NCBI GenBank assembly: GCA_963596005.1
Contig: CAVBJF010000001.1
Location: forward strand, 124,001-188,000
Source of the DNA: Gallibacter pasteurianus_A
GTDB lineage: Bacteria > Bacillota > Clostridia > Peptostreptococcales > Anaerovoracaceae
DNA: 64,000 nucleotides
Direction: 5' to 3'
The notes beneath the pieces were generated by a model. It saw only the letters and a program-made list of their open reading frames with translations. It made no database searches and was not told where the DNA came from. Made by a program: the position numbers and the translations under genes. Shown piece after piece: positions 41,249-50,145 of this stretch (the first letter of the stretch is position 1; every line of letters begins with the position of its first letter).

Positions 41249-41818
41249 ATGATATTAGACATTATTTTTATTGCGATAGTGGTTGTATGTGCAGTCTTTG
41301 GATTTAGGAAAGGCTTTGGATATACATTTATACAGACAGCCGGGTGGATAATTTCGCTAATTGCAGCTTTTATTACGACGCCTTATGTAAAGAATTTTTT
41401 GCTCGACAAGACGAATATTGAAGAGGATGTTATAGCTGTCATTCCTGTACAAATAGAGCTTCCCGAAATTTTAGGAAAGCATATTATGGCTGCGACAGAG
41501 GATGCGATATTTACGATAATCGTTTTCGTGGCAATCTTTATAATTATAGAAGTGATCATCTGGTTGCTTTTGCGACTATTTACGAGGTCAAATGACAAAT
41601 CATTTATAAACGTAGCAGACGGTATTTTTGGAGCAGTTTTTGGGGCTGTCAAGGGCGTGATCTTGGTGCTTGTGATTATCTTAGCGCTCTTGCCGCTTGT
41701 GGATGTATTTATACCAAACTTCGCAGAGGGCTTGCAATCGGCGATAGAGTCGTCATATATAACAAATTATTTGTATGATCAAAATCCGATACTGTTGCTC
41801 TTACAGGGAAATTTTTAA
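41249..41818 (+). CDS. CvpA-family membrane protein
   Basis: Integral membrane protein of 189 residues with four hydrophobic segments and the family features FGFRKGFGY near the start and ADGIFGAVFGAVKG near residue 125. CvpA was named for colicin V production in E. coli; its basic function is unclear. AAGGAG precedes the ATG. It leads a run of closely spaced genes up to ispE. Confidence 0.8.
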   Translation: MILDIIFIAIVVVCAVFGFRKGFGYTFIQTAGWIISLIAAFITTPYVKNFLLDKTNIEEDVIAVIPVQIELPEILGKHIMAATEDAIFTIIVFVAIFIIIEVIIWLLLRLFTRSNDKSFINVADGIFGAVFGAVKGVILVLVIILALLPLVDVFIPNFAEGLQSAIESSYITNYLYDQNPILLLLQGNF

Positions 41819-41847
41819 TTCTGTGAATGGAAAGGAAGAATAATTAT

Positions 41848-42555
41848 ATGAAATTTTATGTAGATAGTAAGTTTTTTGAAATGCTGCCAAATGCAGTTTT
41901 TGGTGTGGTAACGGCAAAAGGCATAAATAATAAAGTAGAGTATGAAGAAATTAAAAATTTACTCGACGAAAATATTGCTTTGTGCGAGGCTTATTATGAT
42001 GGCAAGAAAGTAAAAGAAGAAAAAGAGGTTACTTGCTATCGGAATGCGATGAGGGGCATGGGTTTTAACCCAAACAAATATATGTGTTCAATAGAAGCGC
42101 TGTTAACTCGTATATCAAAAAGAAAAGGCTTTCCTACCATAAATCCGATAGTAGATCTTGGCAATGCGATCTCGCTTAAGCATAAAGTACCGCTCGGTGC
42201 ACACGATATAGATTCAAGCAAAGGGGATTTTTGTGTTAGACCTGCGACAGAAGAAGATTATTTTAGACCGTTTGGCGCAGGAGATGATGAGTTTGACAAT
42301 CCTGACGTGGGCGAAATAGTCTATGCATCCGGAAGCAGCGTAAGGACAAGGCGCTGGACTTGGAGACAATCGGAGGAAGGTAAAATCACGGAAGAAGTGA
42401 CAAATGTATTCTTCCCGATAGACGGATTTGCCGGTGAGAACGAAGACAAAATACTTGCGGCAAGAGATGAGTTGGCAGAGAAAATAGAGGGAATTTTTGG
42501 TGTGAAGCCAGAAGTCGGCTGGGTGGATATAAACAATAAATTCATTGAATTTTAG
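41848..42555 (+). CDS. B3/B4 tRNA-binding domain protein
   Basis: Stand-alone B3/B4 domain protein, homologous to part of the phenylalanyl-tRNA synthetase beta chain; such proteins may hydrolyse mischarged tRNAs, but this is not shown. The 235 residues carry PIVDLGNAISLKHKVPLGAHD, the core of the domain, and an acidic C-terminal half. I start at 41848 (MKFYVDSKF) with AAGGAAG upstream; the ATG at 41827 has no site. It overlaps none of its neighbours and precedes tadA. Confidence 0.78.
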   Translation: MKFYVDSKFFEMLPNAVFGVVTAKGINNKVEYEEIKNLLDENIALCEAYYDGKKVKEEKEVTCYRNAMRGMGFNPNKYMCSIEALLTRISKRKGFPTINPIVDLGNAISLKHKVPLGAHDIDSSKGDFCVRPATEEDYFRPFGAGDDEFDNPDVGEIVYASGSSVRTRRWTWRQSEEGKITEEVTNVFFPIDGFAGENEDKILAARDELAEKIEGIFGVKPEVGWVDINNKFIEF

Positions 42556-42583
42556 GCAAAATCGTGATAACATCATAAGGTGT

Positions 42584-43045
42584 ATGAATAACTTTATGAA
42601 TGAAGCATTAAAAGAAGCAAAAAAAGCCTATGACAAGGGCGAGGTGCCAATCGGCGCAGTGATTGTTAAGGGCGGAGAGATTATTGGCAGAGGTCATAAT
42701 CTGACAGAACAGACAAATGATCCAACGATGCACGCAGAGATGATAGCAATAAAAGAGGCAACAAAAAAACAGGGCTATGGCAGACTTTACGACGCAACTA
42801 TGTATGTGACTTGCGAGCCTTGTACAATGTGTGCGGGAGCAATCATACTTGCCCGAATAAAAAAGGTTATTATAGGGACAATGGATAAAAAGTCAGGAGC
42901 GTGCGGATCTGTTCACAATCTGCTTGTTGATAATGGATTAAACCATCAAGTAGAAATAGAGATAGATGAAATGGGCGATAAGTGTTCGCATATACTTACC
43001 GACTTTTTTAAACAGCTAAGAAAACAAAAATCGGAGGAAGATTAA
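42584..43045 (+). CDS. tadA: tRNA-specific adenosine deaminase TadA
   Basis: Zinc enzyme that converts A34 to inosine in tRNA-Arg(ACG). The 153-residue form shows the zinc ligands HAEM and CEPCTMCAGA with the catalytic Glu in HAE, and GACGSVHNLL toward the C-terminus. AAGGTG lies right before ATG 42584; the ATG at 42596 is also possible. No SRP RNA or dnaX follows it, unlike in Bacillus. Confidence 0.93.
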   Translation: MNNFMNEALKEAKKAYDKGEVPIGAVIVKGGEIIGRGHNLTEQTNDPTMHAEMIAIKEATKKQGYGRLYDATMYVTCEPCTMCAGAIILARIKKVIIGTMDKKSGACGSVHNLLVDNGLNHQVEIEIDEMGDKCSHILTDFFKQLRKQKSEED

Positions 43046-43050
43046 AAACG

Positions 43051-43941
43051 ATGACAAAGACGAAAAGAATAGGTGCGATAATAGTTGTATGCGTGATAGC
43101 ATTTGTGATGCTTGCACCTCATGCGTTGGCAGCAAGTCTGGAAATAGAAAAGACTTCTCCTAAAGATGATGAAACAGGAGTACCTCTTGAAAATCTAGGC
43201 GTAAAGGTTACTTTTAATCAAGAGGTGTATAGCGAAGCTAATGAGAAGCAAAATGCAAAAGCGTGTAAACTTCTTGACAAGGATGGTAAAGAAGTATCAA
43301 CACAGGTTCTTTTTAACGAAAAGAATAAAGACACAGTTTTGATTTTGGCAGATACTATAGATGAAGACGGAAAAACTGTAACAGCCGACCCTGAAAGTGA
43401 TTATACGCTAGTTATAGATAAATCATTTGTGGCTGCTGATGGCACAACCCTTGGAAAAGATGCAGAGATAACCTTTACAACTTTAAATCCATCAACAAGC
43501 ATGAAGATATCAATGGTTATGATGCTCGTGATGGTTGTAGGTATGGTTATAGCTTCTTCAAGAAGCATGAAAAAACAAAAGGAAAAAGAAGAGGGCTTCA
43601 AAGTCAAAAAAGAAGAAAAGTTCAATCCGTATAAAGTTGCAAAGGAAACGGGCAAACCTCTAAAAGAAGTCATTGCAGAAGAGCAAAAGCGCAGAGAAAA
43701 GGAAGCTGCAAAGGCTGCAAAAAAAGCAAAGAGGATGCAGGAAGACGAGTTCGATGACGATGATGAGATAGAAGAATATATGGAGCCCGGTCATTATAAG
43801 GTGAAGGCTGTAAGAACTGTTGCACAAGGAGGTTCCGAGTATATAACAGGCAAAAAAGCCGAAGCCGAAAAGAAAAAGGCGATAGAAGAAAAAATCAAGG
43901 CATCTAAAGCAAAGGGTGCCAAAAAGAAGAAAAAGAAATAG
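43051..43941 (+). CDS. Membrane-anchored Ig-like (SbsA/Big_5-type) protein with Lys-rich tail
   Basis: Function unknown. The 296 residues read as a signal peptide (1-28, ending ALA-A) and an Ig-like domain with TSPKDDETGVPLENLGVKVTF (the pattern of bacterial SbsA-type Ig domains). A membrane helix comes at about 150-172 and then a 125-residue, very charged Lys/Glu tail ending in a lysine cluster. With this order the Ig domain is outside and the tail in the cytoplasm, where it may contact nucleic acid or acidic proteins. It lies between tadA and ispE. Confidence 0.7.
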   Translation: MTKTKRIGAIIVVCVIAFVMLAPHALAASLEIEKTSPKDDETGVPLENLGVKVTFNQEVYSEANEKQNAKACKLLDKDGKEVSTQVLFNEKNKDTVLILADTIDEDGKTVTADPESDYTLVIDKSFVAADGTTLGKDAEITFTTLNPSTSMKISMVMMLVMVVGMVIASSRSMKKQKEKEEGFKVKKEEKFNPYKVAKETGKPLKEVIAEEQKRREKEAAKAAKKAKRMQEDEFDDDDEIEEYMEPGHYKVKAVRTVAQGGSEYITGKKAEAEKKKAIEEKIKASKAKGAKKKKKK

Positions 43942-43980
43942 TAAAGCAGAATATAAAAAAAGTTAAGAAATGCTTTAAAA

Positions 43981-44922
43981 ATGAACGGTATACGAATAAA
44001 CGCATATGCAAAAGTAAACTTATCACTTGATGTGGTAGGCAAACAAGATGACGGATACCATCAAGTAGAGATGGTTATGCAGCAAATAGACCTGTCTGAC
44101 GAAGTGCTTGTAAGGTGGAGACCAAGCAGACCGAAGGACAGGTTTGCTATTGTAATTAAAACAAATAAATATTTTGTGCCGACAGATGAAAGAAATCTCG
44201 CATATAAGGCGGCTCTTTTGATGCAAAAAAGAAAAGCTAATGATATAAAAGGAAGCATTAGGATAGATATAAAAAAGAACATACCTGTTGCGGCAGGACT
44301 TGCAGGTGGCAGTAGTAATGCGGCAGCGGTCCTTCACGCGCTAAATGTATTATGGGATTTAAAGCTTTCGATAAGCGAACTTTGTGAGTTAGGAAGTGAG
44401 CTTGGAGCGGATGTGCCTTTTACGGTTATGGGGCAGTCAAAAGCAAATAAGCAATTAAATTTATATTATGGTGCTGATGAGCTAAAAACAACATGCGCCT
44501 TAGCGAGCGGGATAGGTACAACATTAAGACCGCTCAAAGCGGTAAAAGCCAGCGTGTTACTAAGCAAACCGCCTATAAGTGTTTCGACAAAAGAGGTTTA
44601 TCAGGGGCTTAACCTTTGGGAGATAGAGACAAGCGCAAAGAGACCAAACAATCAAAAACTGCTGCAAGCTATACAAACAGATGATATGGCTTTGCTAAAA
44701 GAAAATATGGAAAATGTTTTAGAAACATATACTTGTAAAAAATATAAGGTCGTGCAAGAGACAAAAGAAATAATGCAAGGGAAATGTCCTGAGGCAAAGG
44801 TTATTATGAGTGGCAGTGGACCTAGTATTTTTGGCATAGCATCAAGAGATGATTTACTCATGGACGGGTACAGAGAGCTAAAGGAAAAGAACGCAGAAAC
44901 ATATATGACAAAGACGATATGA
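43981..44922 (+). CDS. ispE: 4-diphosphocytidyl-2-C-methyl-D-erythritol kinase IspE
   Basis: GHMP kinase of the MEP pathway for isoprenoid precursors. The 313 residues contain the substrate region INAYAKVNLSLDVVGKQDDGYH, the ATP-binding glycine loop PVAAGLAGGSSNAAA near residue 105, and the third motif AKVIMSGSGPSIFGI. No convincing Shine-Dalgarno is seen ahead of the ATG. Its last bases contain the -35 of the orphan small RNA unit that follows. Confidence 0.95.
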   Translation: MNGIRINAYAKVNLSLDVVGKQDDGYHQVEMVMQQIDLSDEVLVRWRPSRPKDRFAIVIKTNKYFVPTDERNLAYKAALLMQKRKANDIKGSIRIDIKKNIPVAAGLAGGSSNAAAVLHALNVLWDLKLSISELCELGSELGADVPFTVMGQSKANKQLNLYYGADELKTTCALASGIGTTLRPLKAVKASVLLSKPPISVSTKEVYQGLNLWEIETSAKRPNNQKLLQAIQTDDMALLKENMENVLETYTCKKYKVVQETKEIMQGKCPEAKVIMSGSGPSIFGIASRDDLLMDGYRELKEKNAETYMTKTI

Positions 44923-44933
44923 TGTGGTATAAT
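44905..44933 (+). promoter_or_regulatory. Promoter of the orphan transcript after ispE
   Basis: ATGACA (44905-44910), 17-nt spacer, TATAAT (44928-44933) with an extended TGG ahead. It drives into a gene-free stretch that ends at a terminator 90 bp later. Confidence 0.7.
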
Positions 44934-44939
44934 CGAGGC

Positions 44940-45027
44940 GAGTTAATAGTATCTCAATGTATGTGCTTTCGTTTACAAAACCATGTAAGCGAACAAAAGA
45001 CACCGAGGAAAAATCTCGGTGTTTTTT
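44940..45027 (+). ncRNA. Candidate small RNA between ispE and htrA
   Basis: About 88 nt from the predicted start to the terminator, without any ORF. It holds a 9-bp hairpin TTCGTTTAC / GTAAGCGAA (44968-44976 and 44985-44993) with an AAAACCAT loop, then the terminator ACACCGAG / CTCGGTGT (45000-45007 and 45015-45022) with a T run. Strong promoter, hairpin and terminator with no ORF fit an sRNA. Read-through from ispE and end of the convergent htrA could explain the terminator alone. Confidence 0.5.
45000..45027. terminator. Terminator between ispE/sRNA and htrA
   Basis: An 8-bp stem with a 7-nt loop, followed by six T residues on the plus strand; on the minus strand the tail TCTTTTG is weaker but may end htrA. 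Confidence 0.85.
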
Positions 45028-45060
45028 GTTGATTTATTTTTAGATAAAAGAGAGAAAGAT

Positions 45061-46197
45061 TTACGAACGTGCGCCAAGGGTGAGAGAAATTTTAACCTCT
45101 GAACCACCACGCTCGACTACAAATTTTATCGTGTCACCTTTTTTGTGCTTTTGTATTACGCTCGAAACTTCGCTTAAGCTGGAAATTGATTTGCCGTCTA
45201 TTGAAACGACCTTATCGCCGGCTTTAAAACCTGCCTCTTGAGCAAAAGTTTCGTTGATTTCCTTTATATAAATGTTGCCGTCATTACCTTGTGCATACGT
45301 CATTCCTGAGTAGCCTTTTGTGGAGGTCGCTTTACCATTCTTCATAATTTGTGAAGCGACATCTGCAGCATCATTTATTGGAATTGCAAAGCCTAAGCCT
45401 TCAACATCAGAGCCACTTGATTTTGCAACAACTATTCCAACAAGATGTCCGTATTGATCAAAAAGACCGCCACCGGAATTGCCCGGATTTACAGATGCGT
45501 CTGTCTGTAAAAGGCTCATAGTTTGTCCGTCGATAGTAACATCACGATCAAGAGAGCTGATGATACCTGCGGTAACAGTACCGCCAAGTTCTCCGAGAGG
45601 GTTGCCTATAACTACTGATAGGTCGCCGACTTCAAGCTCGTTGCTGTTGCCATATGTGGCAGCGGTTAGGTTATCAGCATCGATTTTTATTACGGCAATA
45701 TCTGTCTCGGAATCAGTACCGACAAGGGTAGCCTCATATTGCTTTTCGTTAGATAGCGTCACGTATATCTTTGAAGCACCATCTATAACATGGTTGTTTG
45801 TAATAATGTAGCCGTCTTCTTTTATGATTACTCCGGAGCCGGCCCCTTCTGTGACATATTGGCCAAACCAAGCATTCGAGGATTGTACGCTTTCTGTCTT
45901 TATTTCTACGACAGAGGCGGAGTTTTCGGAAACAATTTCATCGACAGTTTTGCTAGAGCCTGTTGCAGAAGCAAGGGTATAACCATCGCCGGATATACTT
46001 CCTTTTTTGCCCGATGAATTAAATACATTGTTATATGCCCAAAAACCGCCAAATGCTCCGCCAAAAGCGAGAAGTACTACTAAAATAAAGATGAGTATTA
46101 ACTTTTTCTTTGTTAAAAATATTGGATTTGCAGGAGTTACCTGCAAAGGCGCTTCTTCGCTGGGTTCTTGATCCCTTGATAATTTAAAATCCTCCAT
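45061..46197 (-). CDS. htrA: HtrA/DegP-type serine protease
   Basis: Membrane-anchored S1C protease for misfolded exported proteins. Of 378 residues, 31-54 form the N-terminal membrane anchor. The protease domain has the catalytic triad His136 (NNHVI), Asp166 (TDIAV) and Ser241 (GNSGGG), and residues about 290-375 form one PDZ domain. The cytoplasmic head of about 30 residues precedes the anchor. GGAGG stands before the ATG. It is divergent from the phosphohexomutase gene. Confidence 0.95.
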   Translation of the reverse strand: MEDFKLSRDQEPSEEAPLQVTPANPIFLTKKKLILIFILVVLLAFGGAFGGFWAYNNVFNSSGKKGSISGDGYTLASATGSSKTVDEIVSENSASVVEIKTESVQSSNAWFGQYVTEGAGSGVIIKEDGYIITNNHVIDGASKIYVTLSNEKQYEATLVGTDSETDIAVIKIDADNLTAATYGNSNELEVGDLSVVIGNPLGELGGTVTAGIISSLDRDVTIDGQTMSLLQTDASVNPGNSGGGLFDQYGHLVGIVVAKSSGSDVEGLGFAIPINDAADVASQIMKNGKATSTKGYSGMTYAQGNDGNIYIKEINETFAQEAGFKAGDKVVSIDGKSISSLSEVSSVIQKHKKGDTIKFVVERGGSEVKISLTLGARS

Positions 46198-46248
46198 AAG
46201 AGCCTCCTTGTTTTTTTCTTTCCTATTTACATTTACTTGCTTCTGTTC

Positions 46249-46257
46249 ATTATACCA
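46249..46257 (-). promoter_or_regulatory. Extended -10 of htrA
   Basis: Reverse-strand TGG plus TATAAT, 52 bp from the htrA ATG. No clear -35. Confidence 0.5.
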
Positions 46258-46263
46258 CTTTTA

Positions 46264-46272
46264 TGATAGAAT
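46264..46272 (+). promoter_or_regulatory. Extended -10 of the phosphohexomutase gene
   Basis: TGA plus TAGAAT, back to back with the htrA element and 28 bp ahead of the ATG at 46301. Confidence 0.45.
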
Positions 46273-46300
46273 ATTCTGTATGTTCAGGAGAAAAATAATT

Positions 46301-48019
46301 ATGAATGATTATAAACATAATATTCTAAAACAGTATAATCGTTGGTGTAATGAACCAAGCCTACCTAAAGAGCTAAAATCCGAACTCTTTGCCATGGGAA
46401 ACGACTACGACAAGATCGAGGAAGCGTTTTTCAAGAGTTTAGAGTTTGGGACCTCCGGCTTGAGAGGATTAATGGGTCCCGGAACTAATATGATGAATAC
46501 TCTTGTCGTAGCCGGTGTCACTCAAGGCTTGTCTAATTATATAAATAAAACCTTAAAAAAATCTGAAGAAAAAAAGAAAGTTGTAATTAGTTATGACAGC
46601 AGGCATAATTCCAAAAAGTTTGCTGAGGTTGTCGCAGAGGTTCTCTGCGCAAATGATATAAAAACATACATCTTTGATGAGTTGACTCCTGTTTCGATCC
46701 TTTCATTTGCGGTCAAATATTTAGAAGCAGATTATGGCGTAATGATAACGGCAAGTCACAACGCAAAAGAATACAACGGATACAAGGTATACAATGCTAC
46801 GGGCGGGCAAATATTAGAGGATGAGGCAAAGCAGATTTTAGCTGAAACGCAAGCGGTTGATATATTTAAAGATGTCAAAAAGATGGTGAATGCAGGGGCA
46901 GGAGCTGATAGCAGCTGTGATATAGTTAGAATACATAATGAGATACTCGACGCATATATAAAAGAAACATTTGAAAAAAGCAAAATTAAAATTTCATCTG
47001 ATCTTTCGGTAGTTTATAGTCCGCTCAACGGGGCAGGGTTAAAACCCGTAACAAAGCTACTAAAAAAAATAGGCGTAAAAAATCTTTATGTCGTACCGGA
47101 ACAACAAAAGCCTGACGGGAACTTTCTGACATGTCCAAAGCCAAATCCGGAAAGAAAAGAAGTTTATGAGCTTGGGCTTGCATTGCTTGATGAAAAAAAT
47201 GCAGACATCCTGATTTTAACAGATCCTGACAGCGATAGAACAGGTCTGGCAGAAAAGGATGGCATATTTACAGGAAATCAAATTGCTGTCTTGCTGTTTG
47301 ATTATCTGTGTAAAAAAAACAGGGATGTACAAGGCAAGACGATTGTTAGAAGTATAGTTAGCACTACTCTTGTGGATGTGATTGCAGCAGAGCGTGGGGT
47401 AAAAACAGAAACTACGCTGATAGGTTTTAAATACATTGCGAAAAAGGCAGAAGAGTTGGGAGACTCGTTTATGTTTGCTTTTGAAGAAGGCAATGGCTAT
47501 TTGGCTTTTGACCATATGCGTGATAAAGACGGGGTGTCGAGTGCGATGCTCATATGCCAAATGGCAGATTATTATAAAAAACGGGGGATTACATTACACG
47601 AAGCATTGTCAGACATCTATAAACAATATGGATTTTATAAAGAAAAGGTTATTACATATACTTTTGAGGGTATAAAGGGCAATGAAAAAAGAGAAAGCAT
47701 AATGCAGTATCTGAGAGAGGATATTCCAAACGCGCTTACAAATTATGGGATTAAAAGCGTAATTGATTATAGCAAAAGGAAAAAATATTTTATCAATCGA
47801 GAGACAATAGATTATAACAAATTGCCTAAATCAAACATTCTTGAATATGAGGTAGAGGGCAGACAAAAATTTATGATTAGGCCGTCAGGCACAGAACCGA
47901 TCTTAAAGGCATATTTGTTTGCGGTAGGAGGTTGCGAAAATGAGGCGGATAAGCAGCTTTTCGCAATGCAAAAAGAAGTAGAGCGTATTATAAAAGAAAA
48001 GCAGGAAATTGGAAAGTAA
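46301..48019 (+). CDS. pgcA: Phosphoglucomutase/phosphomannomutase
   Basis: Interconverts hexose 1- and 6-phosphates; the 572-residue size is that of PgcA-type alpha-phosphoglucomutases. The active-site serine loop is TASHNAKEYNGYK near residue 150. Metal binding is at LTDPDSDRTG near 310, the sugar loop has FEEGNGYL, and the phosphate loop reads RPSGTEP. I start at 46301 because AGGAG lies upstream; the in-frame ATG at 46208 would add about 31 residues across the promoter. DUF1934 follows 31 bp later. Confidence 0.93.
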   Translation: MNDYKHNILKQYNRWCNEPSLPKELKSELFAMGNDYDKIEEAFFKSLEFGTSGLRGLMGPGTNMMNTLVVAGVTQGLSNYINKTLKKSEEKKKVVISYDSRHNSKKFAEVVAEVLCANDIKTYIFDELTPVSILSFAVKYLEADYGVMITASHNAKEYNGYKVYNATGGQILEDEAKQILAETQAVDIFKDVKKMVNAGAGADSSCDIVRIHNEILDAYIKETFEKSKIKISSDLSVVYSPLNGAGLKPVTKLLKKIGVKNLYVVPEQQKPDGNFLTCPKPNPERKEVYELGLALLDEKNADILILTDPDSDRTGLAEKDGIFTGNQIAVLLFDYLCKKNRDVQGKTIVRSIVSTTLVDVIAAERGVKTETTLIGFKYIAKKAEELGDSFMFAFEEGNGYLAFDHMRDKDGVSSAMLICQMADYYKKRGITLHEALSDIYKQYGFYKEKVITYTFEGIKGNEKRESIMQYLREDIPNALTNYGIKSVIDYSKRKKYFINRETIDYNKLPKSNILEYEVEGRQKFMIRPSGTEPILKAYLFAVGGCENEADKQLFAMQKEVERIIKEKQEIGK

Positions 48020-48050
48020 AGAGAATAGGTCACAGAGAAAGGAAAGAAAG

Positions 48051-48473
48051 ATGAAGGATGTTACTATAAAAATAGTAGGGAAACACATTCTTGAAAAAAG
48101 GGAAGAAGACCAAATGGAGCTCGTGACAGAGGCTAAAATGTATGAGCGAAATGGAGTTTTATATTTTTTATATGATGAAAGCGAATTCACAGGAATGGAA
48201 GGGACAAAGACAAGACTTCGTTTGACAAAGGATTCTCTTAAACTGTCAAGAAGCGATGATGCCGGACTTACAGGAGAGATGAAATTTGAAAAAGGCAAAC
48301 GGTTTGAAGATAAATATCCGACGCCTGCCGGGCCGATGTTTGTAGAAATACTTACAAACAAATTTGAAAATTCCATGACACATGAGGGAACCGGCAAGGT
48401 TTCGCTTGAGTATAACATAAGCCTGAAGGGCTTAGTTGAAGGGCGAAATAAACTTGAGATAGAGTTGGTTTAA
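48051..48473 (+). CDS. DUF1934-family protein (YwiB-like)
   Basis: Uncharacterised beta-barrel protein of 140 residues, lipocalin-like in fold for known members. The pattern GVLYFLYDESEFTGMEGTKT and the alternating hydrophobic strands match the family. I start at 48051 (MKDVTIKIVG) with AAAGGAAAG upstream. It follows the phosphohexomutase in the same direction. Confidence 0.75.
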   Translation: MKDVTIKIVGKHILEKREEDQMELVTEAKMYERNGVLYFLYDESEFTGMEGTKTRLRLTKDSLKLSRSDDAGLTGEMKFEKGKRFEDKYPTPAGPMFVEILTNKFENSMTHEGTGKVSLEYNISLKGLVEGRNKLEIELV

Positions 48474-48553
48474 ATAACGAAAAAGATTTGAAGAAAATGA
48501 TATATATGACTTAAGGGTATATAAAATGTTTTATTAAGAAGGAGGAAAGAAAA

Positions 48554-50068
48554 ATGCAAAAACAAGGTTTTGATCCGCAAAAGTATATCCAGATGCAGTA
48601 CGAGCATATCGTAGAGCGTATTAACGAGGGAAATGGCGAAAAGCTGTATCTTGAGTTTGGTGGCAAGCTCGTGCATGACAAGCATGCAATGAGAGTCCTA
48701 CCGGGCTTTGATGAAAATGCTAAGATAAAGCTGTTGCAAAAGCTAAGCGACCAAGCTGAAGTTATCATCTGTGTTTATGCAGGCGATATTGCGACAAATA
48801 AGACAAGGCAGGATTTTGGTATAACTTATGACCTTGAGGTTATGAGGCTTATTGATATCTTTAGGAACTATGGGCTTTCAATAAACAGTGTAGTAGTTAC
48901 AAGATATGAGGAAAATCCTGCGGTTGATATGTTTATAAATAAGCTTGAAAGACGGGGAATCAAAACCTATACGCATAAATTCACAAAAGGATATCCGACA
49001 GATGTCGATATCATCGTAAGCGAAGAGGGTTACGGTGCAAATCCATACATAAAGACTACAAAACCGCTTTGCGTTGTGACAGGCCCGGGTGGTGGTAGCG
49101 GCAAGCTTGCGACATGCCTTTCACAGCTTTATCACGAAAATATCAGAGGTTGCAAGGCGAGATATGCAAAGTTTGAAACATTTCCTGTTTGGAACATACC
49201 GCTAAAGCACCCAATAAATGTTGCGTATGAGGCGGCAACTGCAGATCTAAAGGATGTAAATATGATTGACTCCTTCCACCTTGAAGCGTACGGCAAGCAG
49301 GCAGTGAATTACAACAGGGACCTAGAAGTATTTCCTGTTGTAAAGAGAATTATCGAAAAGATAACAGGCGGTGAATGCGAATACAAATCACCGACAGATA
49401 TGGGAGTAAACATGGTCGGCTACGGCATCATAGACGATGATGTCTGTAAGGAAGCTTCAAAGCAGGAGATTATAAGGAGGACTTTAATTTCACTGTGTGA
49501 TTATAAAAAAGGCAAGATAGACGAGTCATCGGCGGAAAGAGTAAAGCTCCTCATGGAAGAGGTTGAAGCAAATATAGACGACAGAAAGGTAGTGCCTGTG
49601 GTAAGGCAGTATGTGGAGGCAAAAAAAGAAGCAGGCGAGTGTGACGACAATCTTGTCGGTGTAGCTATAGAGCTTGATGACGGCACAATTATAAAAGGAA
49701 AGAGCTCAGAAATTATGGCAGCAGCAGCAGCGGCATTGCTAAATGCGGTAAAGTATCTTGCTAAGATGGCCGACGAAGTACATTTGATTGCTCCACATGT
49801 ACTTGAGGGGATACAGGCACTTAAAAAGGACATTTTGAGGCAGGAAAAAACAAGTTTGAATGTCGAGGAAATCCTAAATGCTCTTACAGTATCGGCATCT
49901 TCAAATCCGAGTGCGGCTCTTGCGGTAGAGAAGCTAAAGGAACTTAGAGGGTGCAAGGCTCATTGTACAGCGATATTAAATGACAAAGACGAACATATTT
50001 TAGGAGATCTAGGTATTGATGTAACCTGCGATCCTGAATATTCGACAAACAACTTGTATTTCAAATAA
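48554..50068 (+). CDS. DUF1846-family protein
   Basis: Conserved 504-residue cytoplasmic protein of unknown function. Diagnostic phrases are FDPQKYIQMQYEHIVERIN at the start, TGPGGGSGKLATCLSQLYHE near residue 178 and HPINVAYEAATADLKDVNMID near 218. The GPGGGSGK loop suggests nucleotide or phosphate binding. AAGGAGGA precedes the ATG. A weak hairpin follows the stop. Confidence 0.85.
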   Translation: MQKQGFDPQKYIQMQYEHIVERINEGNGEKLYLEFGGKLVHDKHAMRVLPGFDENAKIKLLQKLSDQAEVIICVYAGDIATNKTRQDFGITYDLEVMRLIDIFRNYGLSINSVVVTRYEENPAVDMFINKLERRGIKTYTHKFTKGYPTDVDIIVSEEGYGANPYIKTTKPLCVVTGPGGGSGKLATCLSQLYHENIRGCKARYAKFETFPVWNIPLKHPINVAYEAATADLKDVNMIDSFHLEAYGKQAVNYNRDLEVFPVVKRIIEKITGGECEYKSPTDMGVNMVGYGIIDDDVCKEASKQEIIRRTLISLCDYKKGKIDESSAERVKLLMEEVEANIDDRKVVPVVRQYVEAKKEAGECDDNLVGVAIELDDGTIIKGKSSEIMAAAAAALLNAVKYLAKMADEVHLIAPHVLEGIQALKKDILRQEKTSLNVEEILNALTVSASSNPSAALAVEKLKELRGCKAHCTAILNDKDEHILGDLGIDVTCDPEYSTNNLYFK

Positions 50069-50077
50069 TTTTTCAAC

Positions 50078-50109
50078 AACTCCCCAAGGCTTTTTGCAAA
50101 GGGGAGTTT
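50078..50109 (+). terminator. Weak terminator after the DUF1846 gene
   Basis: AACTCCCC / GGGGAGTT (50078-50085 and 50101-50108) around a 15-nt loop, with only a short T tail. Confidence 0.4.
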
Positions 50110-50145
50110 GCTTGCTATAAATAAGGAAACGAGGAAGTAGAGAAG

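Noticed and set aside
43046..43050. SRP RNA gene after tadA, as in Bacillus
   Set aside because: Only 5 bp lie between tadA and the next gene.
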